A stretch of 64,000 nt of DNA, from the NCBI GenBank assembly GCA_950106755.1, contig OX467091.1, positions 4,853,538-4,917,537 on the forward strand. Direction: 5' to 3'. The notes under the pieces are model-generated. The model worked only from the letters and a program-made list of their open reading frames with translations. It was not told the DNA's origin and did no database searches. Both the position numbers and the translations under genes were made by a program. Below are positions 10,833 to 22,742 of the stretch, piece by piece; the stretch's first letter is position 1, and every line of letters starts with the position of its first letter. The DNA comes from Climacium dendroides (lineage: Eukaryota > Streptophyta > Bryopsida > Hypnales > Climaciaceae).

Positions 10833-11347
10833 TATTTTTGGAAAAAAATAAAAACATTGGGCATATATGGTTTATTACAACATTACAACCATTGGGATTG
10901 GCATTTTTCAATTCCATAAATAAATTGTTAACAATTTAGTATTTTGAATCATTTTCAACTCTTTCTACTTTTTATTTTTTTCCTTACATGTTGTAAAATT
11001 CCAAATGATTTGAAATTTTTTAAGCATGTAGCCAACTTGCTTTGAAGAATGAATCCAAAGAGTAACCACCATTTTGGACACTTTTCAAAATGATTTGACC
11101 TTGTGAAGTGTAGCTCCCTAGTTTTTTGCAGTGAATTTTTTTTTGTTACTTCAAACTCTAATATCTTGCAATCTACATAGTGAAAATTTCTGAATTTTTT
11201 TCCACATCTTTCCAAGCCAAAGTAATATAGGATCCTATGGTTAGATGTGGCCAAAAATGGATTTTTTTCAAAAATTTGGTACTTGTACTAGAGATGATAA
11301 TTTTGGAGCATTTTTGGCAAAAACATAATCAAAATCCTTTATAGGGG
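10833..11347 (+). mobile_element. TTAA-family transposon, copy F (3' half)
   Basis: Colinear with the second half of the complete copy at 43665-44576, from TTTTTGGAAAAAAATAAAAA to the end TATAGGGG followed by TTAA (11348-11351). The 5' half is absent. Shared motifs include AAGCATGTAGCCAACTTGC. Confidence 0.75.
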
Positions 11348-11351
11348 TTAA

Positions 11352-13113
11352 GACATCCTTCCAAAAGACCAAATCACTATTAGTAAGTAATAGTTGCATA
11401 TGCATGACCTTTCATTGTGCTAATTATATCTATCATTGCACGTTAGGATTGTTCCTACCATTGTGCATTTTAGAACTTCTATGGATTTAAGAATCCATTT
11501 GAGTGCTACAGTTGCTATAAAAGCACATGAGTCTACAAAGCAATCATCAATCAAATCTAGAGAGCCTCAATAACTATTTTGAAAGTTTAGACTCATTCTA
11601 ATCTAACTTGCCTTAACCACCCTAACTTGCTACTGAATTTGAAAAAACTTTAGAGACAAAATTTAAGGTGCAATAAATATTCTAACTCTCTTTTATAAAG
11701 CACTTGTAGTAACCCACTATTCCAAATTACATGACTAAAAAAAATTGTAACTAGTAAGTTTTGCTTAAAGCTATAGTAAACAACTACACAAAAATAGGCC
11801 TAGGTTGCGTAAGATTTGAAGGTGGTGCAATAACAAGGACATCTGCCTTACATCATATGACACTTTTCATCTTACAAATCCATGCGGCTTCAAAGACTGG
11901 CAAGGTAGAAAGGGATTTGAGCAAAGGGATCTTGATATGACCTGGCTAATAAATCAAAAAATTACACTTATAGCTATAGCTTACATTTATAGCTAAAAAT
12001 AGAAACTTGATTAGGTTTATTTAACTTCAAAATATTGACAACACCAAAATTTGGTGCCTTAGACATTTAGTGGTTAAGAAAATAATTGTAGAAGATATGT
12101 ATTGCTTCAAACAATGTAAAATACTTCAACTCATCCTTCTCACATGTTGTTTCCGGCCAACTCTTTTCGTGGAGATTTCCTTAGGTCCCTCTCTTCATCT
12201 CTCTCAAAAATCATTGGTTGCTTTCGACAACTCTTTTCGTGGAGATTTCCTTAGGTCCCTCTCTTCGTCTCTCTCAAACATCATTGGTTGCTTTCAACTC
12301 TTAAAGCGATGGCACCCAATATTACCGAAATCCCAAAAGCAACGCCACTAGATCACAGGTTCAGCAAGCAAACACACATTCTAAGAATCATTAAAGTGAT
12401 TGATATAAGAACATCTTTAGATATATTAGCTTTTATTCAAAGTTCAATGACATAGAAATGAAATTATGGAATTTTCAATAAACAAAAATGACAAGAAAAT
12501 TTGAAAATTTGAAATAGAAAATGTATTGTAAATGAGCAAAAAGTTCATAAATGAAAACAAGACGGGAATTCAAATACAATTATAAAGTGTAGTGTTGACA
12601 TATTCCATGATACACTAATTTAATTTTTGGAACTCTACCACTTAACATGCCTGTGCCAACTTTAAACAAATGCAAAGTAATACATACTCGCTACATATGA
12701 AATTAAAGTCCAAAAGGTAGAGACAGACGGAAGAAGGAATCCATCCTAAGTGAAGGCATAGAATCTAAGCAACATTGATGGTATAAGTGATTTGCACCAT
12801 TGATTTGCCTCTTCCGTTTTGTAAAACCTTGTTGCATAGATAGCAAAACTATAAGATTCCACAAGCTCACTTTGACCTTGCAAACATGAAAGGAAAATTC
12901 AAAAAAGGAAAATCCAATGGACAATGCATACATAAAAGTACAACAAAAATTCAAATGTGGAAATTGAAAAAGATAAAAATCCAAAAAATGTAAAAATCCA
13001 AAATTGAAAACCAAATACATGACAAATGATTCAAAATATGTTGAATTCAACATGAATTGATGAAGAATTTTGAAAACCTATTGAAGCAACTGGACATCAT
13101 CTGATTCATTCAT
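11352..13113. other. AT-rich intergenic DNA, no gene
   Basis: No ORF with family resemblance. It contains the 70-bp tandem repeat at 12158-12297 and otherwise unique sequence up to the copia LTR. Confidence 0.5.
12158..12297. repeat. Tandem duplication, 70-bp unit
   Basis: Units begin CAACTCTTTTCGTGGAG at 12158 and 12228 and are nearly identical. Confidence 0.9.
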
Positions 13114-13217
13114 TGAATAAATGAGTTGTATTGCAATGAGGCCAGAGGCCAATATATACATAGAATTTAGATGAATGATAACAAAGGAACAAGGTGATGA
13201 ATGAACATTTGTTAACA
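13114..13217 (-). repeat. Copia 3' LTR (104 bp)
   Basis: Shares TTAGATGAATGATAAC-type sequence and the TGTTAACA end with 18790-18893. It is preceded, in element orientation, by the purine tract GTAGGGGAA. Confidence 0.85.
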
Positions 13218-15960
13218 TTCCCCTACATTGAGATACTTTGATCAAAACCTAAGAAACTACTAGTTTACAAAACAACTGATAGAGATTGTGAGAAGTAACT
13301 TAGAGATGAGCAATCACATGTCTCAAACATGCAAAAGTAGGTTGAAGCAGATTTCAATGACAATGGTAAGCAGGTGTTGGATTTCAGTACTATTTCTTAA
13401 TTGATAGTTGAAGACTATTGCTCATTGGTTTGAGTGTTTGATTTACAAATTGAGTTGCCTTGTTTGATCATTTTCACAGTGATTCTCCAACATGCATTGA
13501 GTCAATGCCTTGGTGGTATTCCTAGCCATTATCAACAATTGGGCAACAACTTCAGGGAAAGTCTTGAGTGGGTGTGTCTTAGTAATAGGTACCCACAAGT
13601 ACTATGTAGTGTGACATGACTTCCATCCTAGAATTTATGATACTTGGTTTGATTGCAAGAGAAAGGTGAAAGGATTTAGTAGTGTTCAATTTAAAGGTTT
13701 TCATAAGCTAGAAGATGTGGAGCAATACTTATAGAACGACTAGTTTTTGTTTAGTAGGCTAATGTCTTGAATCTCCATTTTGTCTCTCATTTTTACGAAT
13801 CTTTGTTTCCCAAGAAGCTTAGTAAGAATATTTGCTACTTGATTTCTAATTAGAATATGTAAGATTTCAATTGTTCCAGCTACAATATTCTCTCTAATAG
13901 AGTGGAGCCACAGTTCTATATTCTTGAGTTGTTCATGTTGAATTAAAGGTTGCCTTGAGGGTACTTTGGTTATTACCAACAAGGATGATGGGGTTTGGTT
14001 TTATGCATTGGATTTTTGAAGATAAAGTTTGTAACCAAAGAGCTTCCCTAATTCAATTTGTAAGTGCCTTGGCCTCTATGTTAGTTGAAAAAACAACAAC
14101 TATGGGTTGTTTTTTTGATGACTAGAAGATGGAGCTTCCATTTAATTTAAATACCCATCCTAAGATAGATTTTCTATTTTCCTTGCAATTTTCCCAATCA
14201 AAATCCGTGTAACCTATTATGGATGTATTATAATTTCTTTCGTAACTAATGTTAAAGTCTAAAGTTCCACGGATATACCTAAAGACTTGTGTTGTAGTAT
14301 CTATATATGGGATCCTTGGGTCGTACATGAATTTGTTAAGAACGCTAGTAGCATATGTAATTTCTAGTTTAGTATTGATATGATATATAAATATCCCGAC
14401 TACTCTCTGAAAGTCTGAAAGTGTTGTACATTGACTTGGGGTGAATCAATTTCAAGACCTAGGTTGAGTCTATCAGGTATCGAAACTATCATTGGGGTAT
14501 AGGACTCTATGTTAAATTCTTCAAGATTTTCATCTTGCATAGTTTTTTTGAGAGAGGAAAATTTTAGACTCTGATTGGTGAAATTCTACACTAAGATACT
14601 ATGTCACATTTCCCAAGTCAGTCATTTTAAAACGTCCTATAAGGGTTTTTTTAAGCTTTGTATGCCTTGAGATTCAGATCTTGTGATTAAAAGATCGCCA
14701 ACATATAGAATAAGTATGATAATTCTAGTTGCACTTGTTATAGAAAAGAGACTATAGTCTATTTTAGTGTGATTCAAGTTGTGTTTGGTTAAGAAATTGT
14801 TGATTTTTTCAAACCAAATTTTGGGAGATTGATGAAGTTCGTGAAGTGATTTTCAAAGTTTGCATACTTTGTTTATTATTGAAGAATCACACAATCCCTC
14901 CGGTACCTCCATGTAGAGTACTTTTTTTTAATCCCTATTCAAAAAAACAATAATGACATTAAGGTGAATAAGTACCCAATTGTTACTTGCTGCTAATGAA
15001 CTACCATTCTCATGGCCTTCTATTTAGCTACAAGTGCAAAGACCTCATCAAAGTCTATTCCTTTTGTTTGTTGAAAACCTCCTGTTATTAATCTTACTTT
15101 GAGTTTTAAAGGTTTTCCATCTATCCCTATTTTGGTTCTGTAGATTTATTTGGTTGCCATAAGTTCTATACTGGGTAGTAACTCACAAAGATTCCAAGTT
15201 TTGTTTTTGAGAAGAGAATCTCGCTCTTTTGTCATAGTAGCTTTCTAGCAAAGCTATGCATTAGCTTCTACACACTTAGAGAGGTTTTGTGGGTTTTTCT
15301 AGGATTGAACTTGACATTATATGTTAGGATGATTTTTTTCTCACTTGTATTGCAAAAATCTTATCCAATTGTAATGACTAAAATCACCAATGATCACCAA
15401 AAAATAATAGGTAATGGTCCATATAAGTCGACGTGCAAAAGTGGTTGTAGTGGTTGTAAAGCTTGAGAAGTGTTTTGGTGAGGAAAACTCTCGCAACTCT
15501 GTTTGCTTGCATGATAGTGATCACAAATTTTTTTGTGGACATAAATATAAGGAAGTCCTGTGGTAAGGTTTTTTACAATAAGATCATGCAATCTATCATA
15601 GCTAATGTGCCTCAATCTATAGTGCCAAAGTCATGCCAAATCAATTTTAGATTGAGCTAGATTCACCAAGGTTTTTGAGTTTACGATAGACAATTGATAG
15701 AACCTGTTAAGTTCATTTCTTAAGCCTTTAGCAATAATCTATTTGTTGCCTCGATCGTACAACAAATACTTTTGATCATCGAAACAAGTAGTGATGCCTC
15801 TATTGATCAAAGAACCAATAAACAATAAATTCTTATTGAGTCCAGGTACGTATAGAACACTGTAAATATTTTCTATTTGTCCTAATGGAAGTGTGAAATG
15901 AACAAATCCTCTTTCTATAATGGTATGTCCTTGACCACCTATGGTTTTAACAACACTACC

Positions 15961-17203
15961 ACTATATTATAACACCTTACAACTTCTAATAAGCTTATCA
16001 CACTTCACTTTTAGTGTCACTTAAATCACAACTCATTAACACTGCACATATCACGTACTTACAACATTAGTTCTCATTTTTCAACTCATGTTACTAAGTT
16101 CCAATCTCCATAACTTCTAATACACACCCTACACATAACACCGAGCATATCACTTAGTGACATGGGGCGGAATTTCCATTGATGTTGAAGCACTTGGTGG
16201 AGGCACTAGTGCTAACTGCCCTTGAATGTTACTCCAACTCTATTCTAGGTCCATTGTGTATTTACTACTTGCATTTTATGACTAATCGAGATTTATAACT
16301 CATGACACATTGAGAATGGTTTAGCAAAGAGCAGGATTTCATTCAACTAGTACTACGAGATACCCATACTAGTGTCCCATAGTACTTTCGACTCGATAGT
16401 GAAGTTGCATCACCCACTTTAAATCAAGGCTCCAAGAGGGAGGGAGACCAACCTCTCTTATAGAATTATTCATTGAGCATTTGGCAAACCCTCTTTTATA
16501 TCAAAGGAAGTCCTCAAACACACTTTGGTTGTAAAAGACCACCCGATTTCAACCGAAATCACCAAGTTACATTTTCGTTTGGACTCCCGAACTTTCAAAT
16601 GGCATAACTTTATAGCCATAGCTTCAAATCTCACATGCAAGCTCATTTTGGATATCTATGCAACAAGTAAATGCCTATGGACTACTCACTTGTCTCATTT
16701 GAATAAATTTTCATAAAGTTGTGATCCTCCAAAGATTCGGATTTATCAGGAGAGGTGTCATATCTTCATCACAACCTTTTTTTTGGCCATAACTTTGAAA
16801 TCATAGTTCAAAATTTTGTATTGCTTGTTATTTTAACTTTCTTATATTCTTATCTTTCAATGATATTCTACATGCCATATTTCCATTATGGATTCATTGA
16901 AAACCTCTTACTCCTAGCCTTTAAGTGTCTTAGCACCACTAAGACACCGTCAACTTTGAACAACAATAATTTTTAGTTTATTGGTTCAAATCATATGTTT
17001 TTTGAATGATTTGATGTGTTTTCTCAAGGGCTTTCCAAACATGTATAATACACTACCATTCCCTTCAAATTCAAGGCACTATTGTTCCCTATTTGTTCAG
17101 GAGTCACTCATTTCTCTCTTTTTAGGCTCTTGCAAGGTCACCTCCAAGGTCCCATTTGCTCACTAAGGCACTTCGGGCACTCTAAAGAGATAGGGATGTG
17201 ACA
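15961..17203 (-). mobile_element. 1.2-kb insertion in the copia protease, possibly a solo LTR
   Basis: Non-copia DNA interrupts the protease between the YLDS motif and the later SVVKTIGGQGH block. On the minus strand it opens TGTCACATCCCTATCTC and contains a CCGCCCCATGTCAC word, which resembles Ty3/gypsy LTRs of gymnosperms and other plants. No matching CA end or 5-bp target duplication is clear. About 60 codons of protease are missing at the junction, so a deletion accompanied or followed the insertion. Confidence 0.35.
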
Positions 17204-17830
17204 TTTGGAGTCTAAGTACTAGCTTGAGTTTGAGTCATTGATGTTGAGTGATGAGGTGGCCGCTTCAAATACCTCAAAATTTTGTTTGTGTTGCTGCCCT
17301 ATATTGCCATTATCATCACTCACAATGAATTATTCAGAATTTGTCCATAACTCATTTTTTTGAACTAAGTTTGCAACAAAAGTCTTGATGCCTAGTTGGG
17401 CATGGCGATTAGCCTCCAATTTTCGTATATCCCACCAATTTTTCTAGGCACATATCTTTCAGATGTTCAACTTTGCCGCAATAAAAACATTGGGTCTAAC
17501 AATTTGGGAGATTGCTAGAGAGGTTACCTTCAAAGTTGCTCGATGAGCCTTGAGGTCAATTAAAGTCTAGTGATCGATTTTCGTAACTGTTGTATGAGGT
17601 TGAATTAATCCATGAAAATACAACACCTTTGAGTTTGTTACTACTTTTCTACCGATTTTTGATTGGCGGTGACTCTCCTCAAGCATTACATGTATTTGTA
17701 ATTGATCCAAAGTGGGAAACCTACCGGCACTTGTATAGTTTTGCAAGAAATAGTCATAACTGTCAAGAAGCGATTTCATCACTATTTGAACTAAAATTGT
17801 ATCATTGGTTTTAATTCTGATTGCCAATAA

Positions 17831-18288
17831 GGTAAAGTAGCCCATTGCGGTCAAATGACCCATTGCGGTCACCTAGGAAATGACCCATTGTGGGGTTTTT
17901 TCAGAATGTGAGATGTGGGCCACAATGCATGTCTTACGTGACACCAGTGGAGTGAACACTGATCTCATTAGGAACTTTTGATTTTTCAGTGTGAAGTTCA
18001 TTGTAAAAATTGACTATTTAGGCCTTCCATAATAGAAAATATTTTCACTGCATTAGGTAGTAAGATGAGCATTACAGATTCAGATTTTGTTGGTTATAAG
18101 GTAGTCTATAGACTCTTTTGGGCTAAACACTTCAGAAATTCCTAGCAAATTCATACTGTCCAAAAAATATAATTTCAACTGAACTTGTTGCTTCTCACAC
18201 TTGTACTACTGTGGGAAAAAAATTGAAAAATTTCAGCAACAACATGATGTCAAACTCCTCATTCTGACCACAATGGGTTGGTTTACGT
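17831..18288 (+). mobile_element. TAA-family MITE, copy 1, inside copia gag
   Basis: Ends are inverted repeats: left GGTAAAGTAGCCCATTGCGG; the right end, read in reverse, is ACGTAAACCAACCCATTG. It is flanked by TAA at 17828-17830 and 18289-18291. Removing it with one TAA rejoins the copia gag in frame (NLV-stop-LLAIRIKT on the minus strand), so the borders and the 3-bp duplication are well supported. TAA/TTA duplications point to a PIF/Harbinger-type mover. It is 458 bp with no coding capacity. Confidence 0.8.
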
Positions 18289-18789
18289 TAACTAAACAAG
18301 ATTCTACTGGAATCTAGGAGAAGCTTCGTCTCTTACTACAGTAGTGCTTTCTGAGAAAGACAAGAGAGACAGGCATTTTTTTTAACTCAAACTTCCTGCT
18401 ATCGTTGTCAACCTCGAACGATTGACAGAGGACGTTCCATACCAATCTAGGCTCTTGGTATTCAGTAAGCTGAGCTAGCAAGGACGGCTCAATGTGTACA
18501 TGAGACGTTCTGTCTTATCCTCATCAGTCTCTTGAGATTCTTTCAGGTTTTCTAGACTCTTGGATGACGTGCTAGACGATGAGGATAAAATGTACCGAAG
18601 TTTCTCTTTCTTGGCAATGCAGGTAATCATGCACTTCCAGAGGTGGAAGTTTGATGATCCCGTCAGTTTTACTTCATCCGGTACTATATTGTCTTTCGAC
18701 ATATTGTCTAGCAGTTATCAACTGTTGCTAGAATACTGTAACGTTGTTGCGCAAGGTTACCGTAATAACAACGAGAACCACTCATACAC

Positions 18790-18893
18790 TGAATAAGTGA
18801 ATTGTATTGCATTGAGGCCAGAGGCCGATATATACAAAGAATTTAGATGTATGATAACGAAGGATCAAGGTGACGAATGAACATTTGTTAACA
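18790..18893 (-). repeat. Copia 5' LTR (104 bp)
   Basis: Partner of 13114-13217, with the same TG...CA ends in minus-strand reading. The gag ATG follows about 90 bp downstream. Confidence 0.85.
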
Positions 18894-19474
18894 GTTGGAA
18901 TTGAGTTCCGGCGAAGATGCAACAACGCAGTGATGCCAACATTCATACCCCCTGCCCGCACCTTCCCTTGTCAGCAGCGCGCATCTCCACCTGGAAGCGC
19001 ATTCCAGTCCGGACTACATGAGCTTCGTTTGCTGATAGAGAGCTCGACAGTGGAAGCGCTCCCGATGCACGAAGTCCGCGCGTCCAGGAACAGCCCAGCG
19101 AATTCCAACAGCCGGTACACGTCCGTGAAGGTGGCCAGGACAAAGAGCGACGCGCAAAACACCGAGAGCAGGCTGGTCTGCACGGTGTCGGAGTCCCACA
19201 TAATTGCGGTGCGCCAGGTCCACATCTCTGGGGCTGCCCTAATCCTTTCGCCACGCGTCGCCGGCAAGGTCGAAGTAGCGTCGTCTCTTCGGCCTCCGCC
19301 TCCAGACTGAAAGTGCCTTGGATGACAGATGTGGCCAGCGAGATGCTGATCCGATCCGCCAGCCGCTGCACCAGCACCGAATCCAACAAAAGCCTGTCGG
19401 ACCCTGCAATAAATGTGGAACGTGGAACGTGAACGTGGAACTTCGTTCGTTCTGGCTCCGCATAGGGCCATAAG
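18894..19474 (-). other. GC-rich, exon-like region, unrecognised
   Basis: Composition is genic and unlike the AT-rich flanks. A plausible acceptor (TTTATTGCAG, minus strand) lies at about 19404. All three minus-strand frames after it are open for 60-150 codons, which is expected of GC-rich DNA and is not proof of coding. It could be a downstream, frame-damaged part of the PLP-transferase pseudogene that follows at 19475-20159, but I see no firm match. Confidence 0.35.
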
Positions 19475-20159
19475 TTAGATGAGAACCACGTGCAGGTGAC
19501 CGGGAGTGCAGTGCATCAACTTCTCAGAGACGAGATCTGCCAATTGATGAGAGCTTGCAGAAGGAAATTGATGCGGACCAGCCCAATTTTTCCGCCAGAT
19601 CCAAGCCTCGATCGGCCAACGACGGTGCCAGGGGGTACAACCGAACGTCGACTCTGGAATGTCGAGCTTCAAGCTCGGCCAGGTCAAATGGGCAGTCATG
19701 GCAGTGGCACCCTTGGATTTGGCACACTCGGTGAGCGCATCCTGGCGCGCGTCCCCGTAGTCGTTGCCCAGGAGCAGCTTGGATGAGAGGCGATGAGAGA
19801 TTCTCCCAAAAACTTGAAAGTGGACAGCTTGTTGGCCGTGAACACGATTAATGGCGTACTCGTTCTCATCGATGTTCATGTAGTGTAGCACCTGCCGTCT
19901 GAAAAGCGATCATCTCGGTTTCCTCGGCTGCGTTCAAGGCATGCGTCGCATGATTGGCGGAGATGTTTGCCAATCCTAAAGCAGCCGCAAGAGGATCGGT
20001 AGCTGGTTTCGAGTAAGAGAAAAGGCCCACCCCCGAGTAATTCAGACAGACATGCGAACGCTCGTTCAAATGCGGATACTTGGGCTCACGTCTCTGAACA
20101 GGGAAAGCTGCGAACAAGTTAGTGAAGACAAGCAGGCTGCCCCAAGCAGTCCTCTGCAC
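19475..20159 (-). pseudogene. PLP-dependent transferase / molybdenum cofactor sulfurase-like protein, fragment
   Basis: Two minus-strand blocks resemble the plant family typified by Arabidopsis At4g37100. The first (20159 to about 19900) has YPHLNERSHVCLNYSGVGLF followed by SANHATHALNAAEE, matching the family's HVCLDY-GLFSY and ANL-NHALYGGAEE segments. The second (about 19891-19640) has MNIDENEYAIN and LTECAKSKGATAMTAHLTWP, matching NIPENEYGLVF and AQSAKEKGAK-AWFKWP. Members are PLP-fold proteins related to Moco sulfurase. The stretch joining the blocks is shortened and changes frame near 19890, and the second block decays after KLDIPEST. This is therefore a broken or rearranged copy. Confidence 0.5.
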
Positions 20160-20573
20160 TCTTTTTTCGATCCAACCCTATTCTCTTGCAATCGATTGGC
20201 GAATTTTCAAATCGGACAGCAATCCCACAATGCTGAAGTTGCCCTCCATAAGATCCACCGGCTACATCCACCATCGCAAGAATCGTTTAGCAAAGAGTAC
20301 TGATTTCATACTTACAGGTGACCTGTGTGTTGGCCCTCACCACGTGATTGCGGGCGTTTCGGGGTTCAATTATACAGCTAACATGGTAATTAGCGCTTAA
20401 TTTTTCACTCAACCAGATCAGAATGAATCTTCTGTGGGAAGATGCACACACCGGGTGCAAGAATGCAATCTGATCCCCTGATTAGTTTGGGAGCATCTTG
20501 TCTTCCAATGTGCACTGTACATTTTTTCGCAGAGTGGGCCCAATGTCTGGCTGTGTCACAGAACCAATTACCG
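20160..20573. other. Spacer between pseudogene and duplication copy 2
   Basis: Moderately GC-rich DNA that may be the upstream part of the same pseudogene. No firm coding match. Confidence 0.3.
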
Positions 20574-22009
20574 ATTCTAATTTCAGCAACCGTTCTAGTG
20601 GATATCCAGATCTGCCTTTTATACACTGCCCTGTTTGCAGCCTCGCCTCTTGTGAAGGTCAAGATGGCAACTCTAGCCTGTAGTGTTCGTTTAGGGTGTC
20701 TCTTTGGGTGAACCTGTTCTCTATACTGTTATTCATGTCAGTGTTGTTTATCCTTTGAGTGTTGTTTGAGAGGATTCACGGCAATTCTTTCTGGTAAGGA
20801 TTTCAATGTTTTGAGCTTACCAGGAGCGCTTTTCACTTGTTGCAGATGTTCATGGTACAGTAGCATCAAACAAACTTTAGAAACAGATTGCTCTGAGCTG
20901 ACAGCTTCGCCATGGAAACAGGAACTATGCAGCTTGTCAGGCATCAAGAGCTATTCTTGAAGGAAGGAATCAAGCAACTCGCGAATTCATGAAAGTGTGA
21001 GCAAGTGCATATTACGAGTCATGTGGCCCCGTCACTGCAATGAAGCTGCCGCTTATAACGTCGATGCCAACGACCTTCGCAGCAAGAACATGCAAGGTTT
21101 CATTTTCATACACAACTCTGGACATTTTGTCTCGAAATTTGCTCAATTGGAATGGTTCATCCGAAATGCGGTAGCACTCCTCAGTTTCATACTTCACTGA
21201 TGTTTTCAACTCTCAAGCTATGGCCATGTCGCAATCATTCACATGATTTGTGTCGAAGCTCGCGATTCTGTTCCCAAATTGATGTACGAGACTCCTTGTG
21301 TCGAGTCTTTCACATCAGAATGCCGCGATTCGGAGCTCAAATTCTCGTTTGAAAGTACCAGGACCCTCATAAAACCTTGAAATCACTTCGCCCGAATTGG
21401 CCTCCAGAAGCCAGGTTACCCAAACTGCCTCGATTCTCAGAGCAGAAATTAGGAAAACCTCATGACAATTGACGCCTGCAGGTACAGTGGCAATGTGACC
21501 TTGTCCTACAGCAGGAATCGAATGCGAAAAGAGGCAATTGGGTTTTCTTGGGTTGCTAAACGCGCTACTTTCTTTCTACTCTGTTTCGTGGGTGCCACGA
21601 TTCTGAGCCCAAACCCTCGATTGAAAGTACCAGGCCCCTCGTGAAACCCACTTCTCAATTCGCGTCCAGACATCGTGTTACCCAAATTGAGAGCCGTGCG
21701 AGAGTGGGCAGCTCGAGGGATATGACGGGGACGTGTGGAATGCGCGGGGGAAGGAGCATCCGTGACGGTACATGATGAACAATGCCATGACGGCGCACAT
21801 CTCCGGAACCACGCTCAGGTACGCGGCTCCGTCCATTCCGTTGCGCACACGAGCCTGAAATGCAATGGAAGGCGTTCCTGAAACCCTAAGTGTGCTCCGA
21901 AGTGCAGACTCTGGATGATGGTGATTGAAGTCCATATTCCTACTCTGAAGGATGACCATCATCAAAGTGCTTCCAGGCAATGTTGCGTCTCACAATAGCT
22001 TTTCATTCA
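20574..22009. repeat. Segmental duplication, copy 2
   Basis: Same orientation as 9352-10530 and very similar. It differs by an extra segment of about 350 bp at 20803-21154, where copy 1 has only a short junction, and by lacking the 106-bp doubling. The extra segment has a minus-strand reading frame (FRDKMSRVVYENETLHVLAA) that looks protein-like but is unrecognised. The reverse ORF 21678-21980 is the counterpart of 10200-10502 in copy 1. Confidence 0.88.
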
Positions 22010-22642
22010 ATGTAGTACTTGAATCTTAAAAGAAAACCTTAATTTGTTATGACCAATTTGATGGAGTTGAAGTAAATGACATATTTGAAGAAAAATATAG
22101 TCTAAAATGTGCAAGATTGAGGTGTTGAAGTTTCTAAATTCATTTTTACCTTCAAATGCCCAGTCTATTTTAAAAGTTTGGCATATATTATTTATCTTGA
22201 TTTCATTAGACTCTTATGAAGAAAGGTTATCTATTGAAGATTTAAAATTCACTTTGGATGAATGAGAAGTAATTAGGACCAAGCTTAGGCCCTAAAGAAT
22301 GTTTTTCATCATCCAAGATATAGACTTTAGAGCACTTAAGAGGTTAAGGATTAGTGCATGTCTAAGTGCACAATTTTAATGGCAAGATTTTGCTTTTGCT
22401 TTTGTTGGTTGCTATGACCAAACTATAGTAAAGATGGAACTGGAATTAGACTAATTTGAACTTTTGGATCTTTTTCTAGATTTAAAATGTTTATGGCCAA
22501 ACAAACAAAAGATCTAATTTGAGCCTTGTGAATCTCCACCCCTACTTCTCACCATAACACCTTCAAACTAATTTCCCATTTATATAACAAGCACCTCACA
22601 TTGCAAAAAGCCTTACTAAAGGTGCCAAAATGTGAAAACAAC

Positions 22643-22742
22643 ATTTTCTATTGTGAGCCTAAGATCAAGTCTTAGGCATTAAGTCTATTGAGTGTAAGAT
22701 TTTCTATTGTGAGCCTAAGATCAAGTCTTAGGCATTAAGACT
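22643..22742. repeat. Tandem duplication, 56-bp period
   Basis: ATTTTCTATTGTGAGCC recurs at 22643 and 22699, each followed by TAAGATCAAGTCTTAGGCAT. The word AAGATCAAGTCTT is itself nearly palindromic. Confidence 0.85.

Larger units (their letters stand above)
13740..18702 (-). pseudogene. Copia gag-pol, multiply broken
   Basis: Minus strand, 5' to 3'. The gag start at 18702 (MSKDNIVPDEVKLTGSSNF) is the usual copia gag opening. The UBN2-type core (IKTNDTILVQIVMKSL, YTSAGRFPTLDQL) is at about 17800-17620, and a CCHC zinc knuckle (CFYCGKVEHLKDMC) is at 17448-17489. The protease motif YLDS is at about 17210 and is cut there by an insertion. Protease/pre-integrase sequence resumes at about 15960-15700, then GAG-pre-integrase (RHISYDRLHDLIVKN) at 15394-15615. 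Integrase breaks off after its opening (YFLVIIGDFSHYNWIRFLQYK), and sequence jumps to the RT opening (MTKERDSLLKNKTW). RT remnants include KIGIDGKPLKLKVRLITGGF. RNase H runs 14328-13740 (YIRGTLDF; HSIRENIVAGTIEIL). Many stops and frameshifts are present. Confidence 0.85.
13114..18893 (-). mobile_element. Ty1/copia LTR retrotransposon, degenerate
   Basis: Two 104-bp direct repeats (13114-13217 and 18790-18893) are the LTRs. Read on the minus strand they start TGTTAACA and end TTATTCA (TG...CA). A polypurine tract, AGGGGAA type, lies directly before the left (3') LTR at about 13218-13228. Between them, copia gag, protease, integrase, reverse transcriptase and RNase H remnants follow in the right order on the minus strand. 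The LTRs differ at about 9 of 104 positions by my count. I find no 5-bp target duplication and no clear tRNA primer site. Two insertions (17831-18288 and about 15961-17203) and a deletion of most of integrase leave it dead. Confidence 0.9.

Noticed and set aside
22080..22270. Copia gag fragment on the plus strand
   Set aside because: A few residues resemble the UBN2 core, but stops are frequent and no neighbouring domain is present.
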